Shown one piece after another: positions 1-12,200 of a DNA stretch of 64,000 nt. Below the pieces are notes generated by a model. That model saw only the letters and a list, made by a program, of their open reading frames with translations, was not told the origin of the DNA and did not search any database. The DNA is from Lytechinus variegatus (Eukaryota > Echinodermata > Echinoidea > Temnopleuroida > Toxopneustidae): the NCBI RefSeq assembly GCF_018143015.1, contig NC_054741.1:49863048-49927047 (forward strand). Direction: 5' to 3'. Position 1 is the first letter of the stretch. The number at the start of each line of letters is the position of its first letter. The position numbers and the translations under genes were made by a program.

Positions 1-680
1 CCAATCGCTTGAGTTGAGAATTACTTTTGAAAAAAAGTAACAAATGCCGTACACCTGTGCAAATCGTGCAAAGTTTTTAACGTAAATGCAACATGGCGAT
101 GCCGAAAAATAATAGAAACTATAACATTTATATCGAAAACGGCGATGTTTGCCAAATTGGTACGTATTTGCCGAGGAGTTAACAACGTTGCGCTGGACGT
201 AGCAAATGTTCAAAGCATTTTCATTTTTTTGTGTGTGTGTTTTTGAACATTACTTGCATTCGATGAGAATTTGTCAATATTGATATTGGAGCATAAAGTG
301 CGGTAACAGGATTTTGACATTTGGACACATTTTTGAAACAGTATCATGCTCGCGACCACTGTCACTGAGAGAAGCGAGAACGTGTAAAGTGTCAAAATGT
401 GCTAACGCCATTGATAACAAAACCTCAAATTGAAAATGTTTAAGTCTTATTCTATTATCACACAGGATGATTCTTATCAACCTGTATAAATAAATCTTGA
501 TTTAAAACAAGAGACTTGAAAGTGCAATCGCCGTTCATGATTTAGGCTCAATTACCACATGAAAGAATAATGGTGAAAGGGTCTATGTGCGCCTGAATGT
601 GATTTTTTTTTATTGGGAGGAATTATAAGAAAATCTGAAGTCACATTAAAAAAAAATGCAATTTTTTTTTATCTTCTTAG
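1..680 (+). other. Upstream intron sequence of the SLC10-like gene
   Basis: AT-rich DNA with homopolymer T runs and a short GT microsatellite near 231-240. It ends in a pyrimidine-rich tract and an AG acceptor just before 681. I see no coding exon here. It is best read as intron of the transporter whose last exon follows. Confidence 0.5.
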
Positions 681-1136
681 ATTTGGGTAGTATCCATCAT
701 CACACCAGCATTTGGGGCCTTCTTCGGCCTGTCCTTTGCCCGTATCTTCGCTCGTGATATCCGTACATCAATCACTATTGCCTTGGAGACGGGCATTCAG
801 AACGCTCTTCTCGGCCGTACCATCATCGGTCTCTTCTATCCCCAGCCCGAGGCCGACCTCATCGCCCGTGTCATGCTCGTCAACGTGGTCGTCACCCTCA
901 TCGAAGGCGTCGTCGCCTCCGTCGTCTACTCAGCCGTGCGTTATCTCCTGTGTAGATCGAGGTGCGATGTTATACTGGGAGGGAGAGAAAATGAAGATGA
1001 TGAGAAGATAATCAATGATGGGGAGTCTAAACCATCTGCTGTTTTTACTGTTAATGGTAGTATGAGAGAGACAAGGGATTCACAAGCAGGGGACGATGGC
1101 CTGGATAATCCGTGTGTTGACGTAACGGTATTTTAA
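681..1136 (+). CDS. SLC10-family sodium/bile-acid-type symporter, last coding exon (partial)
   Basis: This is the C-terminal exon of a multi-pass plasma-membrane transporter of the SLC10 (bile acid:sodium symporter) family. The reading frame runs straight from an AG acceptor (pyrimidine tract, cttag, then ATT TGG GTA) to a TAA stop, giving 151 residues. Diagnostic features are the FARIFARDIRTSITIALETG segment followed by IQN (family signature ALETGxQN near the start of the penultimate helix), then two hydrophobic segments (FxGLFYPQPEADLIARVMLVNVVVTLIEG and the helix ending in YSAVRYLL). A hydrophilic acidic tail of about 55 residues follows, ending TVF. Upstream exons lie outside the window, so the subtype cannot be assigned. 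Family membership is strong; sodium/bile-acid substrate is inferred from the family only. Confidence 0.85.
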   Translation: MWVVSIITPAFGAFFGLSFARIFARDIRTSITIALETGIQNALLGRTIIGLFYPQPEADLIARVMLVNVVVTLIEGVVASVVYSAVRYLLCRSRCDVILGGRENEDDEKIINDGESKPSAVFTVNGSMRETRDSQAGDDGLDNPCVDVTVF

Positions 1137-1289
1137 ATCAAAATCATGATCGTGAACTTGGACTGTGGAAAATCCATGAGGGTTTCATCCCACTGGAGGG
1201 CGCTTTAGCATAAATTGTGTTTGTCTGATTTGATTGCAGCCGCGCGATGATGAACTGAAGTAAGTGATATAGTAATCCTCGTCTGTTAG
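1137..1289 (+). other. Probable 3' UTR / downstream of SLC10-like gene
   Basis: Unique-looking DNA between the transporter stop codon and the first repeat element. No AATAAA was noted here, so the transcript end is unknown. Confidence 0.3.
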
Positions 1290-2490
1290 AGCCCCTTTCA
1301 CAATTGACGTACGACTTGTTTACGACCGCCTGCAACAGTTTTTTTTTCTTGTCGTTGCACGATAGATTTCTTGGTGTCTTGCGAGCACTCGCAGTCGTTT
1401 TAGACGATCGCACGAACTCGAGGTGGTCGGAGGTGGCCGTGACTGGTCGCATCTGAACTTTGAACATGTTCAAAATCCAAACGCTATTAGATATTACGAC
1501 TGATTCACTCTCATCAGGTCGTACCATCGGTCGGGCGATCATCGTGTGAGTGTTGTTAAACGTTGTACGACTTGGTGCGAGAGGTGGCACAACTAAGTAT
1601 AGTCGCATTTAGTCGACTGGAGGTCGTACAACGCTTGAACATGTGCTAGAGACCTACAGAGACCAGTCTTGCGACTAGGTGCGATTATATAAGACTGTTG
1701 CACACGTTGCAAGACCGATCGAAATTACGGCTTACAGCATTCCCCTGCCGTTGAATTCTCATGTATGCGACCGTTCAGCCCCTTTCACAATTGACGTCCG
1801 ACCAGTTTACGACCGCCTGCAACAATTTTTTTATTGTTGTTGCACGATCGATCTCTTGGTGTCTTGTGAGAACTCGCTAGTCGTTGCAGACGGTCGCACG
1901 AACTCGAGGTGGTCGTGACTGGTACCAACTGAACTTTGAACATGTTCAAAATCCGAACGCGATAAAAGACGATCGATTCACTCGCATCAGGCCGTACCCG
2001 GGGTCGTACCATCGGTTGGGCGATCATCGTGCGAGTGTTGTTCAACGTTGTACGACTTGGTGCGAGAGGTGGCACGACAAAGTAGTCGCATTTACTCGAC
2101 TGGAGGTCGCACAACACTTGCACATGTGCTAGCGACCTACATGTACACAGACCTGTCTTGCGACTGGGTGCGATAATATATGGGCCATAAGACTGTTGCA
2201 AGACCGATCGCAACGGCTTACAACATTGCACTACCGTTTCATTCGCATTTATGCGACCGTTCCACCCGCAATCCCTCGTGCAACACTCGCATGTGATCGC
2301 ACGAGCACAATAAGAGCACATCCGACTTACTCGTGCAACGGGGTTTACTAGTTGTTTTTGTTGTACGACAGTTGTTGCAACTGTGAAAGCCTCTGTGCGA
2401 TCTTATGAGATGACAGCGATTGATGCCTGTTGCAGCCTGTCGCTCGATCAAAAGGTCGCAAATGGCCGTACGTCAATTGTGAAAGGGGCT
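1290..2490. mobile_element. TIR DNA element with internal 487-bp tandem duplication
   Basis: The ends are inverted copies: AGCCCCTTTCACAATTGACG at 1290 and its reverse complement ending at 2490. The left end plus about 487 bp of interior is repeated directly: 1290-1776 and 1777-2262 are close copies, then unique sequence runs to the right TIR. The interior is rich in CGATCG and ACGAC words. No transposase reading frame is visible, so this is a non-autonomous DNA transposon. The target-site duplication is not resolved, so the superfamily is unknown. Confidence 0.75.
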
Positions 2491-3774
2491 TAAATTAGTC
2501 ACTTTTTTGCGTGGCGGATCAATGATTTCGAAATAGAAGGGCGCAAAAACAAAATGTCAAAATAGAGGAGGTGCAGACGACAATATTCTTAGATTTAAGC
2601 TTTGCCAATGTGTATGTTCAGAGTGACTCTCAAAATATGGAGAGGTTGCAAGAGACGCGCGCCCGCACCTGATCATGAATACACCATCGTGCCAGATATA
2701 TCAAATCGTCGCTATCAGAATTACTTATGTCACTGCTTCGAAATTCAATCTGAATAATATGCTAAGGTTTTATGTAAAAATATAGGTCCATAACTAATAC
2801 TGATTGTTCACTCACGTGGAAGGGCGGCGCTACAATGTCAAGGAGGAATGCCCTTAATTTGTTCATTTCATTTTTTATTTTTTAATGACGAAATGGCAGA
2901 AACACAAAGCGATGCCGAACGTAGAGTATCAAAAAGAGGGGTCGGGTTCATGTTACTACTGGAATGCTCCTTTGTTATTCAGTCGAGAAAAATGATGTAG
3001 CCTTTTCTCATCCCCCCCCCCTGTTCATCCGTAGCATTTGCATTAAAAAAGGTTTTAGAATAATCATGATTATTCAATAAATCGAGTATCTGAGATTTTT
3101 CAAAATTCATATTAACTATTAATGCCAAATCGCATACCAAGACGATACTATAGCATACGTATTTCGATATACAATGTTTTTTTAATATATATACAACGAG
3201 ATTCGCTTATCAATCGGGAATGATTATTGCACATTTAAAAAAAGATCAATTTGTGAAGAGGGTGGGCTTTTATAGTATGCATGTCGTATATCTTTGTTTG
3301 TAGTTATCATAGTTATAGAATAACACTGGTGTATATAAATCCGAATCGTGTCTATTATAGAGTGATTTACTTAACATGATAACACACAATAAAATATGTT
3401 GTTGATACTATTTTTTTCTGTTAGCAAACTAGTCAAGTGAAATATTGAAAACTTGACTTTGAACCTTGTTTGAAAAATTTGTTTTTTCCGATTTGATTTT
3501 TACGAGCCTATCACAAACTCATATGGTCTGGACGCTCATGTGGGCCTACGTTCAAGCAAATAAAAAAATAAATGTTAGATGTGTGTTTACTGTTAGATTT
3601 TGTGCCTCATCTTATATCGTAAGAATTATTAATCGGACCATACTGATTTCAAAAGTTAAAACAAATAAAAAAAATTACATTAAACAAACCATAAACAGAA
3701 CAATAAGAGATATATTTACAAACTGAATTCAAGGACCCTAATTAGCAGGGTGATAAGTGATTGAGAGAAGTAGA
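2491..3774. other. Intergenic, no recognisable gene
   Basis: AT-rich intergenic DNA with a short C run near 3010. Open frames here are short and have no recognisable protein features. Confidence 0.4.
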
Positions 3775-4025
3775 CATAAGATGGAAATAGATTAGAAAGG
3801 AAAGAAAGAATGGTGTATAGAGACTATAAGGAAATGAAGAAAGAAAGAAAATAGGAAAGAAAGATAGATAGAAAGAAAGAGAGACATACCGACAGAAAAA
3901 AAGAAAGAAAGAGAGCGAGGGGGATAGAGAGAGTCAAAGAAAGAAAAAAAAGAATTAATGAAGGGGTGAAAAGAAAGCCTATATAGAAATGGAGAAGGGA
4001 TGGGGCAAAATGACAAAGAAAGAAA
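3775..4025. repeat. Purine-rich GAAA/GAAAG tract
   Basis: About 250 bp of degenerate AGAAAGAAAG-type simple sequence on the + strand (polypyrimidine on the other). It explains the apparent minus-strand open frame of Ser/Phe/Leu here, which is not a gene. Confidence 0.75.
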
Positions 4026-5232
4026 GTAATATTGCATAAGTATACAAATATTCAGTGTTGATGAATGCGATTGTTCCGAATACATGTATTACATGATTAT
4101 AAAGATAAAACAAGAGAACACAATGATATTTAAGAGTACATTAGTCAGTTTTGAATGAGTGAAATCAACAGCCCAACAGACGATCACTAATAGAGTTTTT
4201 TTTATAAGTCCGACTACGTACTCTGCTTACAAAGGTGGATAACAGCTATTCCATTCTCCATGATCTTCAGTGGAGCATGGCATTATTGTTATGAATAAGG
4301 GAGTGTTATTTTCAAGGTTGTCTGAACGGCCTGCATTGTAACAAAATTATAGTGGGTAAGTTCACTGAACACGCTTTTATTCTCACAATAAAAAAAAATC
4401 GAAATTATTCGGTGTGGGAAATGTTCACACATAACTTTTTGTTAAAAGAGCGCTCTTACATCTATACCTCCACTGAATTTATGTCACCGTTATATACTAA
4501 TGCATTTTCCATGACTCTGTGTACTTTTCTGATGTATATTTCTGGATGAATTTGTAGTTTGGGAGGAACAAATCTGGAGCTCATGTACATGTAGCCTGTA
4601 ATGTGTATTGGGATATGAAATCTGAATAAGAGTCTTTTCGGAGGAATCTTACATTGTAACCAAAATGGCTGAAATGCATGTAGGTCCCTACTGTGATGTT
4701 TTTTTTTTCTTTTCATTTTTTTAACTTTCTATCCCTCTTCTCTCTGTCCCTCTCTTTCTTTAACACCTCTCTTTTCCATTTTCTGACCCCCCCCCCCTCT
4801 CTCCCGAGACATTATCCCCCATAAAGTCCCGCTTAGTGGAGCGACTGCTTAAAACCGTTGCGATTGTGCCTAACATGCAACGTGCTAAATTTATGATCGC
4901 AAACGATAGTAAGAGCAATAATACTGGGCAATAATACCGTAAAGGTACTCCGTACAGGCCCCCCCTCCTCTTTGAGAACCTTAAGTGGTAAACGTCGTGC
5001 ATACGCAAGTGAATACCTATTGGGTTTTTGTTGTTGCTTGTCAAAATTTTCTGGGAATTTTTCCTGACGTAAATCACCATTAATCGGGCATATACCTTTA
5101 TTTTTGGCTTGCTATTTTTTTTTAAATGAACAATACCCCATCCCTTGGACAGAGGACAGGGTATAGTTTGCAGGCACAGACCCTGATTGCAGACTAGCAC
5201 ATAAAAAGCGAGAGGGCCTTCATTACACAAGG
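4026..5232. other. Intergenic, no recognisable gene
   Basis: AT-rich DNA with a CT-rich patch and C run at about 4725-4805. No supported exon or clear element boundary was seen. Confidence 0.35.
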
Positions 5233-5504
5233 CAGGGGCCGCGGAAGCGGGGGAGGGGGGCTTCAGCCCTCCCACTTTTTTTCCAAAACCGTGTACAAAA
5301 ATGACCATAGGATTATGATTTTTTGCATGGTCGCCCCCCCCCCCTTGAAAACCGTTCCCCGGCCCCTGCAAGGCATAAGTAGGCCTTTTTTCCAAAACCG
5401 TGTACTAAAACGTAAAAATGACCATAGGATTACGATTTTTTGCATGGTCGCCCCCCCCCCCCTTTGAAAACCGTTCCCCGGCCCCTGCAAGGCATAAGTA
5501 GGCT
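5233..5504. mobile_element. hAT-like MITE with partial tandem duplication
   Basis: The element begins CAGGGGCCGCGG and ends CCCCGGCCCCTG (to 5487). The 3' half plus the following CAAGGCATAAGTAGG flank is present twice in tandem (roughly 5276-5384 and 5385-5504), each copy with a C10-12 run. CAAGG abuts both ends, a possible short or imprecise target duplication. It is non-coding, and the terminal style resembles the hAT-like MITEs around 20-25 kb. Confidence 0.6.
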
Positions 5505-6348
5505 GCACATTCAGACCCTTAACTCGATTGAAGGGTTTGCACAGCAGACTAAACAGAGTAGTAGGTCCATGGTCTTACACACTATTGTCATGATTCGTTG
5601 AATTTTGTTCGAAAGCTCGTCGGGTTTTGAATGAATCAAAGCTCTAGCTGCGTCGGCTGTAGCCTCTGCAGGTTCATTGTTATGCAGAGGCGCCACTGAG
5701 ATACTCAAGTTGGAAACCAGTTCGTGATGATCATGGCCACGTAAATCGAGATTTTAGGGGAAATCCTTTATAACTTCACTGTTATCAAGATTTTGGATTA
5801 GACATCTCTAAGCAGCAAACATCTCTGAGAACAACATCACAAATATATAAGGTAATGTAACAAAATATAGAAATTAGGGAAAGAGAGTCACAGACAGAAG
5901 GGAAGGAGAGATTTAGAAGTGATGAATAGACGAGCTATATCAGATTATGGAGAGTAATGTTTATTGAACTGTCTTTGGAATAATGTTCCCTATACCCGAA
6001 AACATGGTATATTATTCGTTATTGAAGTGAGAGAGAACATCAATAGGGATGCAGTGGCCAATATTTTGATGTCGGAACATGGTAATACTATAGCTGCCTT
6101 TGCTTTTGGTAAATAAATAACCGAATTAAGTGATATGTAAGTTCTTATGTAACGAATGTTTACCTATATGCTAAAGCAATTGTAGAGTTCTTAGATCGTA
6201 GATCATAGAGATACTTTGTGATGAGGAATGTCAGTATATCAGTATTACACAACGCGATTGGTACTCTGGATTAATAAAAGCTAGAGGCAAATGCAGAGTA
6301 ACATGAGTTTAGCCACTTGAATGATTGAAAAAGGGGAAATAGAACCAG
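5505..6348. other. Intergenic, no recognisable gene
   Basis: Unique-looking AT-rich DNA. Nothing was recognised. Confidence 0.35.
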
Positions 6349-6505
6349 GGGAGCGTTTCATGAAAGGACTTGTCGGACATTTTATCCGACAAGTACCAGT
6401 TTATCCGACAGTTACCATAGGAACAGTGCCTCTCAGCCAATCAGAATCAAGGAAAGATGTCAGATCTGACAACTTGTCGGATGAAAATATTGATGAAACG
6501 CTCCC
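6349..6505. mobile_element. 157-bp MITE, CAG target duplication (copy 1)
   Basis: TIRs are GGGAGCGTTTCAT and ATGAAACGCTCCC. Subterminal ACTTGTCGGA/TCCGACAAGT words occur inside. The element is flanked by CAG at 6346-6348 and 6506-6508. It is closely related to, and the same length as, the copy at 37313-37469. Non-coding. Confidence 0.8.
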
Positions 6506-7011
6506 CAGAATTCTGTATATTTGGTAATGGACTAGAATCACTTAAACATGCTGAATTCATGGGCAAAAATTTGATTGAATATGATAGTGTTGGTCATTTA
6601 GATTTTTTTTATCTGAAACTGTTGCCCGAAATTAATTGCGAGCCAATCTGATATCACTTTACCACAATCTGGTAAGGTCAATCAAGAACTTGACGATTTT
6701 TTCTCTCTCTCTGGGCCCGGGTCTGGGCCGCGGAGTCCTATATTTTTTTTCTTAAATAACATGGGTCTACATATATGTATAACCTACAGGCTAATATGCT
6801 TCTTCATTCATGTCATTAGCACATACATGCAACAAGGTTAATAATGATACCTTATCAAAGATTGAATTCTTGAAATGAAGGATTGGCTATAATTGTGATT
6901 ATTTAGCTGCAATTTATTATAACTTAACGAAATGTCACCGATTGTCATTGTACCATTGGCCACGACTATAGTATCATGCTGTAGTGCCCATGCCAGTTAG
7001 TCCGGTATTAG
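6506..7011. other. Intergenic, no recognisable gene
   Basis: AT-rich sequence with a TC microsatellite patch near 6700. No gene was recognised. Confidence 0.35.
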
Positions 7012-7205
7012 GGTGGCACGACATTTTCTCCTGCGACATTTGCTCCGGTCTTGATATCTCAGAGGGTATAGAAAAAGAGTCCCGGAAAAAGTATAGGATT
7101 GTTTTTTAATTCAGAATAAGGTAACGATAAGGATACGGGTTTATTAAGTTTCGTAGGTTAGATTTCATGTTTGGCTTAACGTGCAGTTGGAAAACTGTTT
7201 GGCCT
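7012..7205. repeat. Interspersed repeat, 'TTGCTCCGG' family copy
   Basis: Shares the blocks GACATTTGCTCCGG, ATCTCAGAGGG and TTTGGCTTAACGTGCAG, in the same order, with 22612-22800. A related, more diverged copy lies at 14937-15135. The boundaries are approximate and the class is unknown. Confidence 0.55.
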
Positions 7206-7450
7206 TTTCTGCAGAATGTATATCAAGGTTACATTATGGGTCCTAGCTGTTCGAAATTAAATGCACTCAGTGAATCTCTGATTTATATGTATGACTATAA
7301 AAACACGAGTACTGTTTTGGACTATTTTTGTACGGTACCGCAAAATACAGTCCGGGACAATTAGTGGATCGATATGCCCAAGCTAGGAATTGTCAGTTTA
7401 TCTCCTTGATATGCCTGCGTTATAATGTGACCCCTCCCCCTCCCCCATTT

Positions 7451-8034
7451 AAAGGGATTGTCCGGGCTGAAAATATTTATTTTAATACATAGAGTAGAAT
7501 TCACTGACTAAGTGCCGAAAATTTCATCAAAATCGGATCACAAATAATAAAGTTATTGAAGTTTAAAGTTTAACAATATTTTGTGAAAACAGTCATCATG
7601 AATATTCATTATACATGCGCTGATGATGTCACATCCCCACTTTCCGTTTTCTTATGTTCTTACATAAAATCATTTTTTTTCATTATTTTATACCTGTGTG
7701 AATAATATGTCTCCCTTATAATGAAATAAGTTGCAGCAATAATAATCTAATGCACTAAATCAGTTGTCAATCCAATTTTTCTAGTTCTTGGAGGAAAAAT
7801 GAATAAACCTAATTTCATATAATAAGATACAAAAGAACAAGTGGGGATGTGACATCATCAGCCCACCTAGTGGAATATTCATGATAACTGTTTTCACAAA
7901 ATATTGCTAAATTTTAAAATTCAATAAATTTATTATTTGCCATCCGATTTTAATGAAATTTTCGGCACTTTGCTCAGTGAATTCTACTATATTTATTACG
8001 CTATGAATATTTTTCAGCCCGGACCATCCCTTGA
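7451..8034. mobile_element. ~580-bp palindromic MITE (AAAGGGATTGTCCGGGC family)
   Basis: Long inverted halves. The left arm starts AAAGGGATTGTCCGGGCTGA and the right arm ends TCAGCCCGGACCATCCCTT. Both arms contain the AAAATTTCATCAAAATCGGAT block (as inverted copies), and inverted GTGGGGATGTGACATCATCA segments lie nearer the centre. The internal block is shared with the elements at 18983-19573 and 38212-38834. Non-coding. Confidence 0.75.
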
Positions 8035-9112
8035 AGACACCGGGGAATTGTAATAGGAGGGACAAAATAGACTGAAGTTGACGTAGATCTCTCCCAATTG
8101 GAATGAGAATAGTAATACAGAGGGGCCACAATATATCAGAATTAAGATTGCATTACCTTAGTATAAATAGTATCAACTTGTGATCAATACAATTCAGATT
8201 GCTTTAAAACTACAATGTGTATGGCTCCATACATGAGAAATATAAACAAAACAAAATGCCCAGATAGTTTCTATCTCACAAACCGATTGAAGTTTGATTC
8301 CATTTTATCTAAAGAGAAGTTAGCTGGGGACACAGGATACATAACCGGATTCCGGAATAAGTACTTCACATTTATTTCTGCGATGTGAATTTATTATCAA
8401 ATCATGATAATAATCGTTTGTTCTCATGAAGAAGTTTGTAGTCTAATTGCCAGTCTGCTGATAACAATGGTAAATAATAACTCTCTTTCTGTCTCTTTAA
8501 CAAAAATTTTATTTAATAAAGACAAATTGTTAGTGTTTTTGAGTGTTCTCAAAATAAATAGATGCTTTATCCAAGTTTACTTCAACGAAGTCATCATCAA
8601 TGTGATTTAGGGGAATATGCACTCCAAACATGTTATGTTTATGCTTTGTTTCTATTATACTGTATACTTTTCTGCAAATTCAACACTACTTTTCTAATAT
8701 TATTTTACATGGTGAAAAGTTATTAAAACATTGCCTATAATTATATCAAGAATCTGCCGTCAATCCATATTTTTTAACCACAAGTAAAAAAAAAACGCTC
8801 ACATTCGTTATAATAGATTTTGTATAGAGTGTGTTGTACTCACACAAGCTGTGCTTGATCATGTAAAGAAATTCCTTTTCAGTGGATTTTTTTCCAGTGG
8901 ATTATTTGCCGCCGAGCCAATATGAATATGCATTGTTCACTTCGAGAATTGTGTCAACTTTCGAAACCACTGAAGAAAACCCACACATTCTGTGTTTGCT
9001 CTCGTCTACAGGAAGACATTCATGTTTAGGACTGTGAATAGACATCTTTGTCAGAGATCATCGATTAGACCACTATACCAATACCAAACCTATTTCGATC
9101 GACAAAGCGAAG
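8035..9112 (+). other. Intergenic and probable promoter/5' UTR of the calcium-sensor gene
   Basis: AT-rich DNA leading to the start codon at 9113. The last 150-250 bases are less AT-rich and probably include the transcription start and 5' UTR. No TATA box or start site can be fixed from sequence alone. Confidence 0.35.
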
Positions 9113-9224
9113 ATGGGCAATAAACCCAGCAATGATTTAAAACCAGAGGCTCTCAACGATCTCCGGAAACAAACCTACTTTACAGAAGAAGAGCTTCAAC
9201 AATGGTATGCCGATTTCAAGAAAG
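9113..9224 (+). CDS. Calcium-sensor gene, coding exon 1
   Basis: 112 nt from ATG to a GTAAAA donor; encodes residues 1-37 plus the first base of codon 38. The start is chosen because MGNK... matches the N-terminal myristoylation context of the family. Confidence 0.85.
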
Positions 9225-12200
9225 GTAAAACATGAGAATGGTCATTGTTAGAGTGTTGTGTGTATAGGGAATCTTATGGTCTTTTTCCCCTCCTCCTTCC
9301 CCAGCCCCACTAACTAAAAAATCATAGGGGATTGCCCCTGACCCCCCCCCCCTCTAGCACCGCTCCTAGGTTTCTGGGTTCCAAATATCTAAACACCAGT
9401 ATTGACACCATTTTCAGTAGACAGTAAAAATGCTTTATACAAAATGTTGCCAATTTGAATAGTAATGTTAAATTTCTAACATAATATCATTTATCGCTTA
9501 TAAGTTGATAACTCTTGCTTCGACTTAAAAAACCCTCAAACATTTGGGCGATTCCATACGTGTCGTACCGGACAATTAGAGAACATTTGACAGTTTTTTG
9601 ACAAGAAAAACAAAAAATATCCCAGTAACTAAAGGTGATCATTAAGTACTACCAGAGTGTTGGGAAAATCAAGGCTTAACATGACTTGAATTCACATCCT
9701 GTAATAATACAGATATAAATAGTAATGTGTCGTACGGACGCAGAAAAAGTGGCTTTTTTAGAAACCTCAAGTTTGTACTCTGTGAGTTGGACAGATAATT
9801 TTCATAGAAACTGAACTCAAATTGATATTCAATTACCCAAGAACAAACACATCTATGAAAGAAAGCAAAATAAACACTTATGAATATATAAAGCAAATGA
9901 CAATTTTCGAGAACATTGTGGCGTACGGGACACTCAAAATGTGTCATACGGGACAATTTTTTATTTTTATTTTATGTCTCTTTGACTTCTTCAATCACTT
10001 TATTTGGCTGATGATAATGATAATCCTATCAAACTACATTCATTATGTTTCATTTTTTCCCCTTTTTTCATGATGGTTCACAGCATTTTTACGAGCTGAA
10101 AAACTTGATGTTTTGTGTGAAGTTATATTTTAGTGAATCAATTAATGATTTCCAATACGCTATTTAAACAATGAATGAATGAAACTGATTGTGTAAATTA
10201 TGGGGCTAAAATGCTATTTTTTCCATATAAAATGTATACATACATTATATATGTCACAACTGTCACTTGTAATTCCACAAAAATATTTTTTTCTAAAGAA
10301 ATGCGATTCTACTTTTTCAAACCTTTCTGCATTTCATGAAACCATATGGTTTGTCTTATTTTCCAGATTTTTGTTTTGAACAACATGGTTTGTCTTATTT
10401 TCCAGATTTCTTTTTTACAACTTGAAAAACGTATGGAGTTTCAATACTGTATATAAAAATGAATTAGATATCATCAAGGGAAGTCCAAATAGATGATTGA
10501 TATGTAAATATTTTTTAAAATATCTTATAATAATTTCACATTAGCATGCAAGAGGAAGTCATCTTCCAGGTTAGGGTGAATCACTTATTAAGTTTTTATT
10601 TTCATGCTCAATAACAAAGAAATTAACCTGCTCTGTCATGACCAGTGACAATCACCAGTTTAGCTGAAGGGATTCACAATAGAATACGCCTACATGAAGT
10701 CAATTGAAATGGTTAGAATCACCTATTTCATGTTCTAAGGAGATAAAAAGTAATTTTTCAGTTCATTTTATGTAAAATCAATATTACTCATTAAAAATAG
10801 GCCTACTATTTATAGTTTCTGAATCCAAATACCGCATTTAAATGCAGTATATATTGTGTGTCGTACGGGACAACTTTTAATAGGACAAATATTAACAAAT
10901 GAAAGGCAGTAATAGGATCCTTATGGGATAAATCGATCACCCATGGATCAAAGATAGAGAAACTGATATTGTGAAATTGTATCATCAAAACTAAAATTGT
11001 AGGAAAAACTTTTGCATTTTCATGTTTCGTACGCGACATTGCCAAAAATAAGTTCGGAAAAATCAGGGCTGCCCCTATTATGCATCATGAAAATGTTGTA
11101 GATATCATTTGGAACCATCAATGATACATTATTCCATTGACTTGCAATATTTTCGTACTTGAGAATTTAATTAGCAAAATTATTAAAAATTGAAAATTCC
11201 ATTGTTTCCCAAAAAAAACTATTTTTGACTTCACTTTTGCTTAAAACTTATGATTTTCACAAAATCTAGTTATCATCGAAAAATATTACACTACTAATGA
11301 CGTATTGAAAACATGTTGAAATTATGATATTTTTGAAGTTCTAGTGTGTAATCGCCCATTTGAGATGCTAAGTACCGAAGCTGATACTGTTTTGAGTTGG
11401 CTATGGCATTTTGACTGAGACATTTTATTATTTTATAGTTACTTCATATAAAACCTATTTTATAATTGTTTATTTTTTGTGTGTGTAGAGCCGAACCTTT
11501 ATCTCTATCATATCTTTCTTCCACCTTCTTTTCTCTCTCTCTCTCTCTCACATGTAAAAACAGCCAGCTCAAAGGATTACCTCACAAAAGCAGACTTCAA
11601 GAAGTTATATTCCCAGTACTTCCCTTCGGGTGATGCCACGAAGTTTACCGAACACGTATATCGTACGTTCGACAGTAATCGGGACGGCTCGATATCATTC
11701 CGAGAGTTTATGTGTGGGATGAGTGTACTCGCTCGTGGTACGGTTGAGCAGAAATTGAGCTGGATCTTCAGTATGTACGATATCAACAAGGATGGATATA
11801 TCTCAAGACCAGAGATGTTGGAAATACTTCAGGTAATCAATTTCGACTCATTTGATTATTGTTATGTAACTATATTCATTTATTTATTCATTCATTCAGT
11901 TATTTATTTATTTATTATTTTATTTATTTATTTATTTATTCATTCATTTATTATTTATTTATTTATTTATTTATTTATTCATTTATTTATTTATTTATTC
12001 ATTTATTTATTTTTTTTTAATTTTTATTTATTCAATTAATTATTCATTATTTCATTTTATCTTATTTATTTATCTTTATTCATTTTTTTAAATATTCAAA
12101 TGGAGGGGGTGATACACTTTCCAAACCTGGTGTGACCGGCTTCAGGGCATCTCGATAGAGTGGGCAAGACGTCACGGGGACGTCATTTTTTTCTCAATTG

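Noticed and set aside
3792-4085. 97-codon minus-strand open frame
   Set aside because: Lies on the GAAA purine tract; low-complexity artefact.
4760-5508. Minus-strand open frames with repeated QGPGNGFQGGGG segments
   Set aside because: They are translations of the tandemly duplicated hAT-like MITE with its C runs, not a Gly-rich protein.
11479-12039. 186-codon single-exon open frame for the calcium sensor
   Set aside because: It reads through the exon 2 donor into the ATTT microsatellite and starts in intron 1; the spliced three-exon model fits the family over its full length.
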